Of a stretch of 64,000 nucleotides of DNA, positions 35,306-44,142 are shown piece by piece. The position numbers were made by a program, and so were the translations under genes. The DNA comes from Planctomycetaceae bacterium. Its GTDB lineage: Bacteria; Planctomycetota; Planctomycetia; Planctomycetales; Planctomycetaceae. The stretch is from positions 1 through 64,000 of the forward strand of contig JAQWSQ010000017.1 in NCBI GenBank assembly GCA_029243145.1, in the 5' to 3' direction. A model generated the notes under the pieces. That model saw only the letters and a program-made list of their open reading frames with translations. It was not told the DNA's origin and did no database searches. Position 1 is the first letter of the stretch, and every line of letters begins with the position of its first letter.

Positions 35306-36298
35306 GTGTCGGAAGCAAAAACGGCTCCTCAACTTGCCAAACTACATTTTCGAAAAGGCCCCGAAAAAGGGAAGACGTTCGAGGTGCGCGATGAGCTTGT
35401 CCACATCGGTCGGGGAGAAGAATCAAACTTCCGCTTGCGTGCCAAAGATCTTCAGGATTACGAACTGAGTATTGTTCTGCGGAACAATCGGTACGCAATC
35501 TATGCAGCACGTGGCGACATGATCAGCGTCGAGGGGAATTATTTGCCTCCCGAGAAATGGGTCTGGTTACCCGAAGACGCCACCGTATTAATTGGTGACA
35601 AAACCGAATTCCAATTTGAAGTTCAAATGGATGCCGCTGACGCGGAACCACGTTCAGGTCGTCCGGTTGGTAAAGCCGCTCAACCGAAGCAAACCAAAAG
35701 TGTCCAGATGAAAGGGACGCCTCTCCCCGCAAAAGCTCGCAACTCCAAAGGCAATGCGGAGGATCGCAAATCGGGTCAACCAAAAGGGCGGCAACGAAAT
35801 GTCGCGAAGTTCATCACCGATCAAGTCGGAGACCCACTCGTTCAACTCGGTGAAGATGGTCACCTTCCCGAATTGTATCTCGAAGAGATTGATGGTGGTC
35901 CGCAAAAGAAGAAAAACGGCAAACAAAAAGAGCAGAAATCCGAAGCGAATCCGTTGCTGGTCGGGATTGCTCTCGGTTTCAGTGTGCTCTCTTCGTTATT
36001 GTTATTGCTGATGTCTCCCGCCGGTTCAGGGTCTGCTTCTCTCGATAAAACATCGGCCCGCAGCGAAATACGACAGTATTACGGCGGAGAAAATGAAGAC
36101 CTCGAAGCCTATCAATTGTTGTTACGTGAAGCAGCATTGTCACGCTCTCGCGGAGATTATCGAGACGAAAGAGATTATTATCGTCGCGTGCTGCAAATGT
36201 TGGTTTCCGAAGATAATCAGGGTTTGATACGCTTAACGGACACCCGTGAAGGTGACGAGAAATTACGAGATCTACTCTCGGTCTTACTCGCGGATTGA
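35306..36298 (+). CDS. Bitopic FHA-domain protein at the end of the Tad operon
   Basis: A 330-residue protein. Residues 10-110 form an FHA domain (LVHIGRGEESNFRLRAKDLQDYELSIVLRN); the Gly-Arg before the loop is kept, but the usual SRxH motif is replaced by DYELSI, so phosphothreonine binding is uncertain. A basic linker rich in Lys/Gln/Gly follows, then one membrane helix at about 211-234 and a periplasmic helical segment with a TPR-like look. The start is GTG with CGGAG upstream. It lies 60 bases after tadC and its end overlaps the convergent transporter gene by 15 bases. Confidence 0.75.
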   Translation: MSEAKTAPQLAKLHFRKGPEKGKTFEVRDELVHIGRGEESNFRLRAKDLQDYELSIVLRNNRYAIYAARGDMISVEGNYLPPEKWVWLPEDATVLIGDKTEFQFEVQMDAADAEPRSGRPVGKAAQPKQTKSVQMKGTPLPAKARNSKGNAEDRKSGQPKGRQRNVAKFITDQVGDPLVQLGEDGHLPELYLEEIDGGPQKKKNGKQKEQKSEANPLLVGIALGFSVLSSLLLLLMSPAGSGSASLDKTSARSEIRQYYGGENEDLEAYQLLLREAALSRSRGDYRDERDYYRRVLQMLVSEDNQGLIRLTDTREGDEKLRDLLSVLLAD

Positions 36299-37327
36299 CC
36301 TCGCTTCGTCTGCGGGAATCTCCGTGACCGATGAACCATCTGTCGGGGTGTTCTTTTTGCGACGGACCCCCAAAAGTGTTAATCCAGCAATGGTGAGCCC
36401 GATCCCGATGGCTGAAAGGTACGTCATCTTTTCATCGAAAATCAGGATTCCGGCCATCGCACACATGGCGGTCTGAGAAGCATTCAGTAGGTTGGCCCGG
36501 ACAGCGGGAATATATTTGAGTGCCGATGAAACCGCGTAGAACGCGATCGCATTACTGATCCCCGCCCAAGCCATCGAACTCCATTGTGATGTGGAGATAT
36601 TGGCAATGCGTTCCGGTCCCATCACAAAAAATGCAGGGATTCCCAACATGACAATTCCGCTGGTGCTCATGATGAGCAAAATCGAAGAAACCGAGAATTG
36701 ACCGCCGAGAAATTGCCGGATCACAATACTGTTGGCACCGTACGACATGCCTGAAACTCCAGCCAGTAACATGCCGGTCACAATCGTGAAAGTCGTCGCG
36801 TTGGGAAACGAACCGTCTGCCGCCAACGAGAGGGAAACGATGGAGAGTAATAGCAGTCCCATCGAAGCGAGCGTTCGTTTATTGATCGGTTCTCCCAGAA
36901 ACAGTCGTCCCAAAACTGCGCTCACTGAGATTAACGTCGAGAAGACGATGGGAACTGTCAGTATCAAACCCACTTTGTTTAACGCCCAAGTGAAACAGGC
37001 GTTGCCGCCGTATTGCATCATGATGGCTGCGGCCACAAGTGGTAAAAGTTTGTGTCGAGGTGGAAACGCTTGCTTGCCCGTCATCCAGCGAAACGAAACC
37101 AGGAAAACAGAGACCAAAAAACAGGGGATCGCTTTGACGGCTGAAACCCAACAGGCCCAGACAAGTCCGTCGGTTCCCGAGAGATCTCGCAATGCGATGT
37201 TGGCTCCGGTATAAGCGAGGGCCGATATCAGCCCCAACATGGTTCCGCGAATCATCGGATCGTATGCCGCGGCAAGGTCAGCCGGAGCCGACGAAGCGGG
37301 GGAAGTCTGTCGCGGCTGGGAATTCAA
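36284..37327 (-). CDS. EamA-family (DMT) transporter
   Basis: A 347-residue membrane protein with ten predicted helices in two EamA repeats (about residues 28-165 and 175-320). Typical features: GLISALAYTGANIALRDL, MQYGGNACFTWALNKVGL, LGRLFLGEPIN in the first repeat, and AWAGISNAIAFYAVSSALKYIPAVRANLLNASQ with FDEKMTYLSAIGIGLTIAGL in the second. Such drug/metabolite transporters export amino acids or other small solutes; the substrate is not deducible. The chosen start is TTG at 37327; an ATG at 37255 would remove 24 hydrophilic residues. It overlaps the FHA gene end by 15 bases. Confidence 0.88.
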   Translation of the reverse strand: MNSQPRQTSPASSAPADLAAAYDPMIRGTMLGLISALAYTGANIALRDLSGTDGLVWACWVSAVKAIPCFLVSVFLVSFRWMTGKQAFPPRHKLLPLVAAAIMMQYGGNACFTWALNKVGLILTVPIVFSTLISVSAVLGRLFLGEPINKRTLASMGLLLLSIVSLSLAADGSFPNATTFTIVTGMLLAGVSGMSYGANSIVIRQFLGGQFSVSSILLIMSTSGIVMLGIPAFFVMGPERIANISTSQWSSMAWAGISNAIAFYAVSSALKYIPAVRANLLNASQTAMCAMAGILIFDEKMTYLSAIGIGLTIAGLTLLGVRRKKNTPTDGSSVTEIPADEARSIRE

Positions 37328-37566
37328 GGTCTCTATCCTGGTGAAGTCGATGTTTCGGGACTCCTGCCCGAATCGCTGGTGAATCTATTGTCGCAAAATC
37401 GTGTCTCAGGGGAAGGGACGCAGAAATATGGGACGCTTCTTCCGATCGCTTTTGTGGTTTTTTGGCTCACGGCGTTCGATTGAAGCTCTGAACCAGTTAC
37501 AATTCATCTTCAAATTATTATGGCTGAAAAGCCCCTCAGACGACACTTTGAAGAGTCAGGTTGATC

Positions 37567-39714
37567 ATGGCGATGGATCCGTACGATCCCTGCCCTTGTG
37601 GCAGTGGCAAAAAATTGAAATTCTGCTGTACCAATCTCGTAGACGAGATGGATCAGGTCTCTCGATTACAGCAATCGGGACAAATCGATGCCTGTAGCAA
37701 AAAACTGGCGGAACTACATGAGAAGCACTCTGGAAATTTGTGGGTAGCCACTTCTCGGGCCTCCGTATTGATTGGACTGAACGAACCGTCGCAAGCAAAA
37801 GACGAACTTCGCGAACTGCTCAAAAATAATCCCGATCATCCACAGGCACTCATGCTGTATGCAATGGCTGCCTACAACACAGACGGATTTGAAAAATCTC
37901 GTTCGGCCATTCATCGCTGTTTTCAGAAGTGCATCAGCATCGTCCCCGACATGGTGGGATATTTAGCAGTCAGCGTCGCATTGGAGATGGCGTCAAAGCA
38001 GAAATTGATGGCGGCTCGCCAGCATTTGGTTTTTGCTCTCAAATCAGTTTCCGAAGAGAAACGGCAAGAAGTCTTCGTCAAACTTCACGAACTCGATAGC
38101 GATCTTCAAATCCCCTATCAGCTACGAAGTGTCCATGAGCTGATTGAAGTTGAAGTCGATGAGGGCGAACAGAAAACACTCGACAAAGCCAAGCGCCTGA
38201 TCGATATTGGTTGCTATGGCCCCGCCGCGAAAAAGTATCGCGAACTGTCTGAGAAATATTCGGATAATGCAGGCATGTTCCAGAACCTCGGGCTTTGCTT
38301 GGCTTGGGACGGCGATCATGTAGGTGCTGCCGAAGCCCTGCATCAAGCGGGACGATTGGGCGACGACTCCTTTTCTGCAGTGGAGTGTGAGACCGTTGCG
38401 CAGCTTCTTGATTTACAGGAAACGGAAGATCGTGTGGAAGTCGGTTCGACCAAACTCGAACTAACCTCGGTCTCTCAAGCCTTGGGAAAACTGACCGATC
38501 AACCGCTGTTCGTGAAAGTGCCTCTCAGCGAAGAAGACAAACAATCGCAGGGAGCGCCGACTGAATTCTTCCAGATTCTCGACCGATCTCCCGACGACAT
38601 CACCCTGACAGCCGATTCGGATCTCGAAGAAGTTCCTCGGATCGTCGGTCATGTCGCCTTTTATGATCGCTCCGAACCGGAAGAACTTCCCAACCGAGCG
38701 TATGTCACTGGTTTTCCCAGCACACAACTCAAAGAATCATTTGATATCTTACGTGACCTATTAGGCGACACACTCGTTTCGGAAGCACCCGACACAGAAT
38801 CCGGATTCGAAGAATCGGTCGCGGCTGAAGAGTTTGCCCTGTTCTGGCGTTGGCACAATCCCCCCGACACGCCAGTCGTCGTTCGTCGACAACTCGAACA
38901 GCGACAGTGGGACCATTTGGTCAACGAAGTCTGGCCGAGCACCAAACAGCAAGGACTTGGAGACAAAACTCCGCAAGAAGCAGCCACCGCTGGTGACCAA
39001 CAAATTCCCTTGTTGGCGTCCGCTTATGTGTTTGATGCTTATTGCAGTCGCAATCAGTTTGTATTGGATTTTACGAGTCTGTGTGGGTCGTTGAAGCTCG
39101 ATGTCCCTGAGACCATCAGTGTCGATGAAGAAACTCCCATCGCGCATTTCACCTCTTTGCAGCTCAAGCGGATTGATGTGAAATCGTTGGCCGACGATCA
39201 ACTGATCTACGTCACCAATCGAGCCATGATGTTGCATCACGGTGCATTCTTGTATGAGGTTTTGCAGGAAATCCTGGAACGTCCTGAGTGTGGCAAACGT
39301 GTTGATCTGAGTCAGGTTTATCTGGCACTGGTCGATCTCTCGGTTCAGAAATATGACCGGGAGTTGGCGTTCAGTTGGCTCGAAAAAGGACTCGAATGGT
39401 CAAAAGATCAACAAAACTCCTTCGAACTCGAACTCCAATGGAAAATGCGGGCTCTCACATTACGAGTCGAAGATCCCCAGGATCCTGAACTCATTCCCGT
39501 CTTTGAAGAGCTCTGGGATAAGTACGGCAAGAAACTCCCCGAACTGCGACATCATCTTTCGATGCTGGCAGAAGCATACGATCTGCCCGTCAAAGAGAAG
39601 GTGGGAATTGTTACTCCCGATCAGATTGCCGGCGAATCGGGCGGTTTGTTCACAGGAGAAGAATCGACCGAAGCGGATGGTGAGAAAAAACTGTGGCTTC
39701 CCGGTCAGGAGTGA
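37567..39714 (+). CDS. SEC-C motif / TPR protein
   Basis: A 715-residue cytoplasmic protein. Near the N-terminus, CPCGSGKKLKFCC (Cys9, 11, 20, 21) is a SEC-C zinc-binding motif, the same type found at the SecA C-terminus, YchJ and many mixed proteins. TPR-like helices follow (about residues 30-300): MLYAMAAYNTDGFEKSRSAIHRCF, AAKKYRELSEKYSDNAGMFQNLGLCLAWDGDHVGAAEALHQAG. The central and C-terminal parts have no recognised domain. The start is ATG at 37567. It may be a scaffold that binds ribosome-associated or secretion partners, but no partner is indicated. Confidence 0.8.
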   Translation: MAMDPYDPCPCGSGKKLKFCCTNLVDEMDQVSRLQQSGQIDACSKKLAELHEKHSGNLWVATSRASVLIGLNEPSQAKDELRELLKNNPDHPQALMLYAMAAYNTDGFEKSRSAIHRCFQKCISIVPDMVGYLAVSVALEMASKQKLMAARQHLVFALKSVSEEKRQEVFVKLHELDSDLQIPYQLRSVHELIEVEVDEGEQKTLDKAKRLIDIGCYGPAAKKYRELSEKYSDNAGMFQNLGLCLAWDGDHVGAAEALHQAGRLGDDSFSAVECETVAQLLDLQETEDRVEVGSTKLELTSVSQALGKLTDQPLFVKVPLSEEDKQSQGAPTEFFQILDRSPDDITLTADSDLEEVPRIVGHVAFYDRSEPEELPNRAYVTGFPSTQLKESFDILRDLLGDTLVSEAPDTESGFEESVAAEEFALFWRWHNPPDTPVVVRRQLEQRQWDHLVNEVWPSTKQQGLGDKTPQEAATAGDQQIPLLASAYVFDAYCSRNQFVLDFTSLCGSLKLDVPETISVDEETPIAHFTSLQLKRIDVKSLADDQLIYVTNRAMMLHHGAFLYEVLQEILERPECGKRVDLSQVYLALVDLSVQKYDRELAFSWLEKGLEWSKDQQNSFELELQWKMRALTLRVEDPQDPELIPVFEELWDKYGKKLPELRHHLSMLAEAYDLPVKEKVGIVTPDQIAGESGGLFTGEESTEADGEKKLWLPGQE

Positions 39715-39718
39715 GTTT

Positions 39719-39861
39719 TTAGCAATTAGCAGTTAGCTGATCCATTGTCTGAAAGCTACAAGTCACTCGGATGACATCTCTGATGTGATCGAAGATTGAT
39801 TTTGTCTTGCCTCGATGTGAAAGGCAGTCCCCTTCATCATTGACTAAATCCTAATTGCTAA
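39719..39861. repeat. 11-bp inverted repeat bracketing the intergenic region
   Basis: TTAGCAATTAG at 39719-39729 and its exact reverse complement CTAATTGCTAA at 39851-39861 enclose 121 bases between two co-oriented genes; a second near copy TTAGCTGA follows the left arm. The arrangement looks like a small palindromic insertion sequence remnant or a long-range hairpin, but no transposase is present. It ends four bases before the ribD start. Confidence 0.45.
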
Positions 39862-39865
39862 CGAT

Positions 39866-41011
39866 ATGACGCACTTTTCCAACGAACAAAACGTGATGCA
39901 ACGAGCCATCGAATTGGCGCGACAGGGAGTCGGATCCGTTGAGCCGAATCCTCCCGTCGGTGCGGTGATTGTGGATGATGATCTCAATTTGCTCGGGGAA
40001 GGTTGGCATCAGCAGTTTGGTGGTCCCCATGCGGAGGTCCATGCACTCGAACAGGCGGGAGACTCTGCTCGTGGTGCGTCATTGTTTGTCACGTTAGAAC
40101 CATGTTGCCATGCCGGAAAAACACCCGCGTGCAGCAAAGCGGTGATTGCTGCCGGGCTGAAACGAGTGGTTGTGGCGATTGTGGATCCTGCCGGGCATGT
40201 CAACGGTGGAGGGATTCGAGAGCTTCGTGACGCAGGGATTGAAGTCGAGGTTGGCCTTTTGGAGGAAGACTCCACGCTGCTGGCGGCTCCATTCATCAAG
40301 TTAATGACGACGGGAAAGCCGTTTGTACACGCCAAGTGGGCCATGACACTCGATGGGAAAATCGCCTCTCGTTCGCGACATTCACAATGGATTTCTAATG
40401 AGCGGTCGCGCGAGAAAGTACACGAGTTACGTGGCCAAATGGACGGCATACTCGTGGGCTCGATGACCGCAAAACTCGATGACCCCATGCTGACCGCAAG
40501 ACCGAGTGGGCCGCGAATCGCGACCCGCATTGTTCTCGACCGCGACTTGATTCTCTCCACCTCCAGTCACCTGATGCAAACTGCCGACGATATTCCCGTA
40601 CTGATTGTCACGACTCAAGATGCCATCGACGAGCGGGGAAAATTGTACGAGGCGCTGGGAGCCGAATTGCTACCGATTCCTTACCTCGATGAACGACTTC
40701 GACATTTGAATTTGGACCAGTTGTTACAGGAACTCGGTCGACGAGAGATGACGAATATTTTGGTGGAAGGTGGTGGCAGTCTACTCGGAGACTTCTTCGA
40801 TCACGGTTTAATCGACGAGTTGCACGTTTTTCTAGCACCGAAACTCATCGGTGGACATGTAGCAGTCACTCCCATTGGTGGAGCAGGATTGGAACAGGTT
40901 CCCAACGTCGAGCAGTTTGTCACTCAAGAAACCGAACTTCTCGGCAGCGATATCTACTGGCACGGCATGTTAGAGACCGAGTGGTGGCGTGAGCATCGGC
41001 AACAGATCTGA
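39866..41011 (+). CDS. ribD: Bifunctional riboflavin biosynthesis protein RibD
   Basis: A 381-residue cytoplasmic enzyme for two riboflavin steps: deamination of 2,5-diamino-6-ribosylamino-pyrimidinone 5'-phosphate and reduction of its ribosyl chain with NADPH. The N-terminal deaminase has the zinc site GPHAEVHAL and EPCCHAGKTPACSKA; the C-terminal reductase begins at about residue 150 with HAKWAMTLDGKIASRSRHSQWIS, then GSMTAKLDDPMLTAR and NILVEGGGSLLGDF. Both domains are complete and the length is normal. No other rib gene is adjacent. Confidence 0.97.
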   Translation: MTHFSNEQNVMQRAIELARQGVGSVEPNPPVGAVIVDDDLNLLGEGWHQQFGGPHAEVHALEQAGDSARGASLFVTLEPCCHAGKTPACSKAVIAAGLKRVVVAIVDPAGHVNGGGIRELRDAGIEVEVGLLEEDSTLLAAPFIKLMTTGKPFVHAKWAMTLDGKIASRSRHSQWISNERSREKVHELRGQMDGILVGSMTAKLDDPMLTARPSGPRIATRIVLDRDLILSTSSHLMQTADDIPVLIVTTQDAIDERGKLYEALGAELLPIPYLDERLRHLNLDQLLQELGRREMTNILVEGGGSLLGDFFDHGLIDELHVFLAPKLIGGHVAVTPIGGAGLEQVPNVEQFVTQETELLGSDIYWHGMLETEWWREHRQQI

Positions 41012-41035
41012 TGAAAAATCAGTTTTCTCAAAGGG

Positions 41036-42475
41036 CTACTGTTTGGGTTTTCGGATATCGGGACGCTTGGGCTGAGGGTCAAAAAATCTCGCGTTCTTAC
41101 CGATGCGATCTACATCGCCAATGTCATCGCGAGCATGTTCGATAGATCGCATTAACTCGGTTACAACTTCAGGATGTTGGTCCGCGAGATTCTGCTTCTC
41201 CGAGAGATCGGTTTCCAGATCAAAGAGAAGAGGTTCTACGATGGCGGCGGCATCGTTCGGTTTGCTGAAGTTTTTCCAACGCGCATCAGCCCCAGTCGGA
41301 ATATGGAGTTTCCAGCGACCAACGCGGACGGCCCGGAGTTTCGTTCTCGCGTAATAATAAAAGGCGTCCGTTGAACTTTTGGCTCCTTCAATGCCATGAA
41401 TTAAATCAGAAATGTCGTGTCCATCAATCACTCGATCAGTGGGGGCTTTCGTTCCGGCGAGCCTTGCCAACGTGGGGAGGAGATCGAGAGTCGAGGCAAC
41501 TTCATCGCAGACGGTTCCAGCCGGAGTTTTTCCAGGAGCCCAGACAATACACGGGACTCGAAAACCGCCTTCCCAAGTGGATGTTTTCGCACCGCGAAGC
41601 GGTAACGCAGACCCACCATGATCGGCGGCATTCTTTCCAATCCTCTTGAGGTGTCCGGGGCTGTGACCAAGATACCAAGGGCCGTTATCACTGGTGAAAA
41701 TGACATAAGTCTTTTTCGTGAGATTTTCTTCGGTGAGTGTGTCTAGGATTCGACCAACATTCCAGTCGAGTTCCTCAATCACATCTCCGTAGAGACCACG
41801 AGATGACTTTCCTCGAAACTTTGGGGAAGCCGCCAGTTTGATGTGTGGCATTGAATGAGCGAGGTAGACAAAAAAAGGCCGGTCTTTGCTGCGCTTGATA
41901 AAGTCAATCGCTTCGTCGGTGTATCGTTGAGTCGCTAATGACAGATCGGCTCTTTTTTCGATCACTTCCTCATTGCGTAAAATGTAGATGAAAGAATCGT
42001 TGCTCGAGGGAGTGCCAAAGAATTCATCGAAACCTTGTCGAGTGGGAAGGAGTTGAGGCGTGTAAGCGGTTTGAGTGTGACCGGCCAAATCCCATTTCCC
42101 AAATGCGGCGGTCGCATACCCGGCGTCTTTCAAAACATCGGCGATAGTGATTTCTTGAGGATGCAATCGCGGATGGATATCGACTTTATTCTGATGTTGA
42201 GCGACACGTAATGGATAGCAACCGGTCATCAATGCGGCACGGGAGGGGCCACACACGGTCTGTGCATAAAAGCTGGTGAACCGCATTCCTTCTTTGGCCA
42301 TGCGATCAATGTGGGGTGTCAGCAGGTCGGGAGAACCATAACATCCCAAATCCTGATAGCCTTGATCGTCGGCAAAGATAATAATGATGTTCGGTTTCTC
42401 TGCTCGGGTTTTCGAAAGCGAAACCAGCGAACAGCAGATGGTCAAAAAAACGTACAAAGCGCGAGAAAACGTCAT
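41036..42475 (-). CDS. Secreted formylglycine-type sulfatase
   Basis: A 479-residue sulfatase that hydrolyses sulfate esters, likely on sulfated polysaccharides. A signal peptide (about residues 1-25) leads into NIIIIFADDQGYQDLGCYG, with the two Asp that bind calcium; CGPSRAALMTG (Cys75) is the C-X-P-S-R motif whose Cys becomes formylglycine. Further conserved parts are GKWDLAGH, YVIFTSDNGPWYLGH and the C-terminal WKLHIP. Related planctomycete genomes contain dozens of these. It is single and convergent with ribD. Substrate is unknown. Confidence 0.95.
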   Translation of the reverse strand: MTFSRALYVFLTICCSLVSLSKTRAEKPNIIIIFADDQGYQDLGCYGSPDLLTPHIDRMAKEGMRFTSFYAQTVCGPSRAALMTGCYPLRVAQHQNKVDIHPRLHPQEITIADVLKDAGYATAAFGKWDLAGHTQTAYTPQLLPTRQGFDEFFGTPSSNDSFIYILRNEEVIEKRADLSLATQRYTDEAIDFIKRSKDRPFFVYLAHSMPHIKLAASPKFRGKSSRGLYGDVIEELDWNVGRILDTLTEENLTKKTYVIFTSDNGPWYLGHSPGHLKRIGKNAADHGGSALPLRGAKTSTWEGGFRVPCIVWAPGKTPAGTVCDEVASTLDLLPTLARLAGTKAPTDRVIDGHDISDLIHGIEGAKSSTDAFYYYARTKLRAVRVGRWKLHIPTGADARWKNFSKPNDAAAIVEPLLFDLETDLSEKQNLADQHPEVVTELMRSIEHARDDIGDVDRIGKNARFFDPQPKRPDIRKPKQ

Positions 42476-42690
42476 GCGATGATCTGTGATTGAAATACGA
42501 TAATTTTCTATTCTCAGAATCTTACCACAATGAACTCTGAGATCGCAGAGATTTTTGTTGAGAGAAGAGAATCATCGTCTGCCTGGACGATTGATCGAGA
42601 TAATTGATAAGGAAGGCAGGAACGCAGGAAAAGGCAGTCAGCAAACTCAATTCGTCTAATTCGCTTAATTCGTGGTTGAATCAATCCAAC

Positions 42691-42724
42691 AAAAAACGCC
42701 GATCTCGATAAGAGACCGGCGTTT
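42691..42724 (-). terminator. Rho-independent terminator of the GAPDH gene
   Basis: On the minus strand a stem of AACGCCGGTCTC with GAGATCGGCGTT (loop TTATC, one mismatch) is followed by six T residues. It lies about 50 bases past the GAPDH stop. Confidence 0.82.
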
Positions 42725-42742
42725 GGATTCACTCTGTTGTTT

Positions 42743-42763
42743 GTCAGGCACAGCCTGACCTAC
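42743..42763 (-). repeat. REP-like palindrome with GTAG foot
   Basis: On the minus strand: GTAG then stem GTCAGGC, loop TGT, stem GCCTGAC. GTAG before a short perfect hairpin is the known hallmark of bacterial REP elements acted on by RAYT proteins. It sits between the GAPDH stop and its terminator and differs in sequence from the TGAGCC-type hairpins elsewhere in the window. Confidence 0.65.
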
Positions 42764-42771
42764 GCTCAAAA

Positions 42772-43791
42772 TTACAGTTGGGCGACCTTGAAAATCAGGT
42801 CGGCAGTTCGGTTGGAGTAACCGGTTTCGTTGTCGTACCAGCCGAGAACCTTCAGCATCTTCGGTCCCATGGTGGTTGTCCAGCAGGAGTCGAAGATACA
42901 ACTGTGAGTGTTACCCACGATGTCCGAAGAAACGATCGGATCGGTGTTGTATTCCATGATCCCTTTCAGTTCGCCTTCGCTGGCAGCTTTCATGGCGGCG
43001 TTGACAGCTTCGGCAGTCACGTCTTTTTCAAACGTGGCGACGAGGTCGGTCACACTACCAGCAGGAACGGGAACACGCAGCGAAAGTCCGGTCAGTTTAC
43101 CATCAACTTGTGGCAGAACTTTGCCGACGGCTTTGGCAGCACCCGTTGTGGTGGGGATGATGTTGATACCAGCAGCACGGGCACGATAAGGATCGCTGTG
43201 GAATTGGTCCGAAACACGTTGATCGTTCGTGTAAGCGTGAACGGTCGTCATCAAGCCGCTCTCCAAACCGAATTCGCGGTCGAGGACTTTCACCATCGGA
43301 GCGAGACAGTTGGTTGTGCAACTGGCGTTGGAAACACACAAGTGCTCAGCCGTCAGTTGGTCGTCGTTGACACCTTGAACCACCATCAAGTCAGGGGCAT
43401 CTTTGGCAGGAGCCGAGATGATGACTTTCTTGGCACCGGCAGCCAAGTGGCTGTCGTAACCTGGTTTGCCTTCGGACGCACGGTTTGTGAAGAAGCCGGT
43501 TGATTCCAGAGCGACTTCGACACCCAGTTCACCCCAAGGCAATTTGCTGGGATCCCGTTCGGCGATCACTCTGATATGTTTGCCGTTGACGATGAGGCCA
43601 TCTTCAGCCGCTTCGACGGTTCCGGGGAATTTTCCCTGAATACTGTCGTATTTCAGCAGCAGAGATAATGCTTTCGGTGAGCCGAGGTCGTTGATGGCAA
43701 CCACGTCAAATTTTTCTGGCTGAGCAGCCAGCGCGCGAAATGTAATACGTCCGATACGTCCAAAACCGTTAATTCCTACTTTGACAGCCAC
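42772..43791 (-). CDS. gap: Type I glyceraldehyde-3-phosphate dehydrogenase
   Basis: A 339-residue glycolytic enzyme converting glyceraldehyde-3-phosphate and NAD+ to 1,3-bisphosphoglycerate. Visible: [11 protein letters not shown] dinucleotide fold, Asp35 at the end of the second strand favouring NAD+, catalytic Cys158 in [23 protein letters not shown] with the catalytic His region, [12 protein letters not shown] and [11 protein letters not shown]. The GTG at 43791 has GAGGAG seven bases upstream and starts the canonical V-K-V-G-I-N-G-F; the longer in-frame extension does not resemble any GAPDH. It is single, with its own terminator. Confidence 0.96.
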   Translation of the reverse strand: MAVKVGINGFGRIGRITFRALAAQPEKFDVVAINDLGSPKALSLLLKYDSIQGKFPGTVEAAEDGLIVNGKHIRVIAERDPSKLPWGELGVEVALESTGFFTNRASEGKPGYDSHLAAGAKKVIISAPAKDAPDLMVVQGVNDDQLTAEHLCVSNASCTTNCLAPMVKVLDREFGLESGLMTTVHAYTNDQRVSDQFHSDPYRARAAGINIIPTTTGAAKAVGKVLPQVDGKLTGLSLRVPVPAGSVTDLVATFEKDVTAEAVNAAMKAASEGELKGIMEYNTDPIVSSDIVGNTHSCIFDSCWTTTMGPKMLKVLGWYDNETGYSNRTADLIFKVAQL

Positions 43792-44142
43792 AGGGCCACT
43801 CCTCTTTTGTTGAAACCGATAAGTGTGATCGAGACAGTGTCTACCGATCAGAAAGGTCGGCGAATCACGAGCGTACGCCAACCGCAAAAAATGTCTTTAC
43901 TTGTTGAAGGTTCGATTTTATCCGGCAACCGCGGAACTCTCAAGCGACCCGAGGCACACTCCCTGATTCTGATCGGGATTCAGATTATGTATAAATCGCG
44001 AAAATATAGGGTTCTACGGCGTTCTCTTCATCAAGAATTCCTCGAATTCCGGGTGTGAATGATCTGTTAATTCCAGCAGTGCTCAGCTATAACTCCGCCA
44101 CATTTGCGCTCTACTCCCTTTGATTTCAAAGATTATTGATCG
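43792..44142. other. Intergenic region between divergent genes
   Basis: 351 bases carrying, presumably, both promoters for gap and for the nucleotidyltransferase-like gene. Only a small EcoRI-like palindromic stretch (GAATTCCTCGAATTCC near 44035-44050) and AT-rich parts were seen. No RNA gene or coding frame is supported. Confidence 0.45.

Noticed and set aside
42778-43503. 241-codon plus-strand open frame opposite GAPDH
   Set aside because: It is a mirror of the conserved GAPDH codons and shows no family features.
43792-43887. 32-residue N-terminal extension of GAPDH
   Set aside because: The GTG at 43791 has a strong GAGGAG site and begins the canonical protein.
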